A stretch of DNA of 14,153 nucleotides from JAYZDB01 sp036338025 (GTDB lineage: Bacteria; Planctomycetota; UBA1135; UBA2386). Below the pieces are notes generated by a model, which was not told the DNA's origin, made no database searches, and saw only the letters and a list, made by a program, of their open reading frames with translations. The stretch spans positions 1 to 14,153 of the forward strand of contig JAYZDB010000317.1 in assembly GCA_036338025.1 (NCBI GenBank), given 5' to 3'. Below, piece after piece: positions 13,882 through 14,153 of the stretch (positions are counted from its first letter, which is position 1; every line of letters begins with the position of its first letter). The position numbers and the translations under genes were made by a program.

Positions 13882-14153
13882 GTGGCAGAACCATCCCAAC
13901 CCTCAAGCGCAGAAACTGCGCAGGCTGCAGCCGAGCAGTTTCGTGGTGTTCACACAAAGATCAAACAATCGATCCAGAACGTCATCGTCGGACAAGAACC
14001 GGTTATCGACGCCGTTCTTACAGCGTTGCTGGTCGGTGGACACGTAATGCTCGAAGGCGTACCCGGACTTGGCAAGACGATTCTCGTCCGCTCCTTGGGT
14101 GAAGCAGTCGACGTCAGCTTCTCCCGGATCCAGTTCACTCCCGACATGATGCC
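13882..14153 (+). CDS. MoxR-type AAA+ ATPase, N-terminal part (runs off the right edge)
   Basis: The frame opens at GTG 13882, with GGAG ten bases upstream (13868-13871), and continues past the window end, so 90 residues are visible. After an Ala/Ser-rich start and a helix (A-E-Q-F-R-G-V-H-T-K-I), the sequence I-V-G-Q-E-P-V-I leads to a Walker A motif G59-V-P-G-L-G-K65-T66. L-V-R-S-L and F-S-R-I-Q-F-T-P-D-M-M follow, all hallmark MoxR segments. MoxR ATPases act as chaperones for metal insertion or complex assembly and usually sit upstream of DUF58 and von Willebrand A-domain genes, which would be beyond the right edge. The frame extends upstream to TTG 13798, but that part is Pro/Arg-rich and lacks MoxR character. 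Confidence 0.93.
   Translation, partial: MAEPSQPSSAETAQAAAEQFRGVHTKIKQSIQNVIVGQEPVIDAVLTALLVGGHVMLEGVPGLGKTILVRSLGEAVDVSFSRIQFTPDMM

Noticed and set aside
1..14153. CRISPR arrays, tRNA or rRNA genes, insertion sequences, phage or defence genes
   Set aside because: No regularly spaced repeats, cloverleaf sequences, transposase motifs or defence-type domains were found on either strand.

Overview
The window looks like a piece of a Planctomycetota chromosome, or that of a close relative. The evidence is a GC-rich sequence (about 60% by eye), mostly single-gene transcription units with weak or absent Shine-Dalgarno sites, and a typical gene set: a BNR-type sialidase, a secreted sulfatase, a CotH-like protein with EF-hands, a Ser/Thr kinase fused to an RDD membrane domain, a Tat-exported beta-propeller and a MoxR ATPase. 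No taxonomic marker gene is present, so this assignment is an inference.

Layout, left to right: the C-terminal end of a sialidase-like protein (+); an AT-rich, promoter-like spacer; a radical SAM/SPASM protein with an N-terminal beta-sandwich (+); a spacer rich in inverted repeats; a Tat-targeted DUF1513-type propeller lipoprotein (+); a strong shared terminator hairpin; a thioredoxin-fold gene on the minus strand that is split by an in-frame TGA; a membrane-anchored SGNH-hydrolase-like protein (+); a membrane-anchored helical protein of unknown function (+); a convergent terminator; the kinase-RDD gene (-); a sulfatase with a C-terminal VHL-like beta-domain (+); an HtrA-like protease with a PDZ domain (+); a CotH/EF-hand protein (+); and the start of a MoxR ATPase that runs off the right edge (+).

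The most notable signal is the minus-strand thioredoxin-fold gene (4379 to 3438). A simple gene caller would report two fragments, but both lie in the same frame and are separated only by one TGA (4148-4146). That TGA sits where the first Cys of a CPPC redox motif would be, giving U-P-P-C. A perfect 7-bp hairpin with a 5-nt loop starts 17 nt after the TGA, which matches a bacterial SECIS element in spacing and loop composition. The best reading is an intact, exported selenoprotein rather than a pseudogene. Other genes in the window end in TGA, so a general code change does not explain it.

Most products appear to work outside the cytoplasm (sialidase, sulfatase, CotH, HtrA-like protease, Tat lipoprotein, Trx-like selenoprotein, SGNH protein), as expected for a polysaccharide-degrading planctomycete envelope. 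No tRNA, rRNA, CRISPR array, insertion sequence or phage gene was recognised. No stretch longer than 300 bases lacks a gene.
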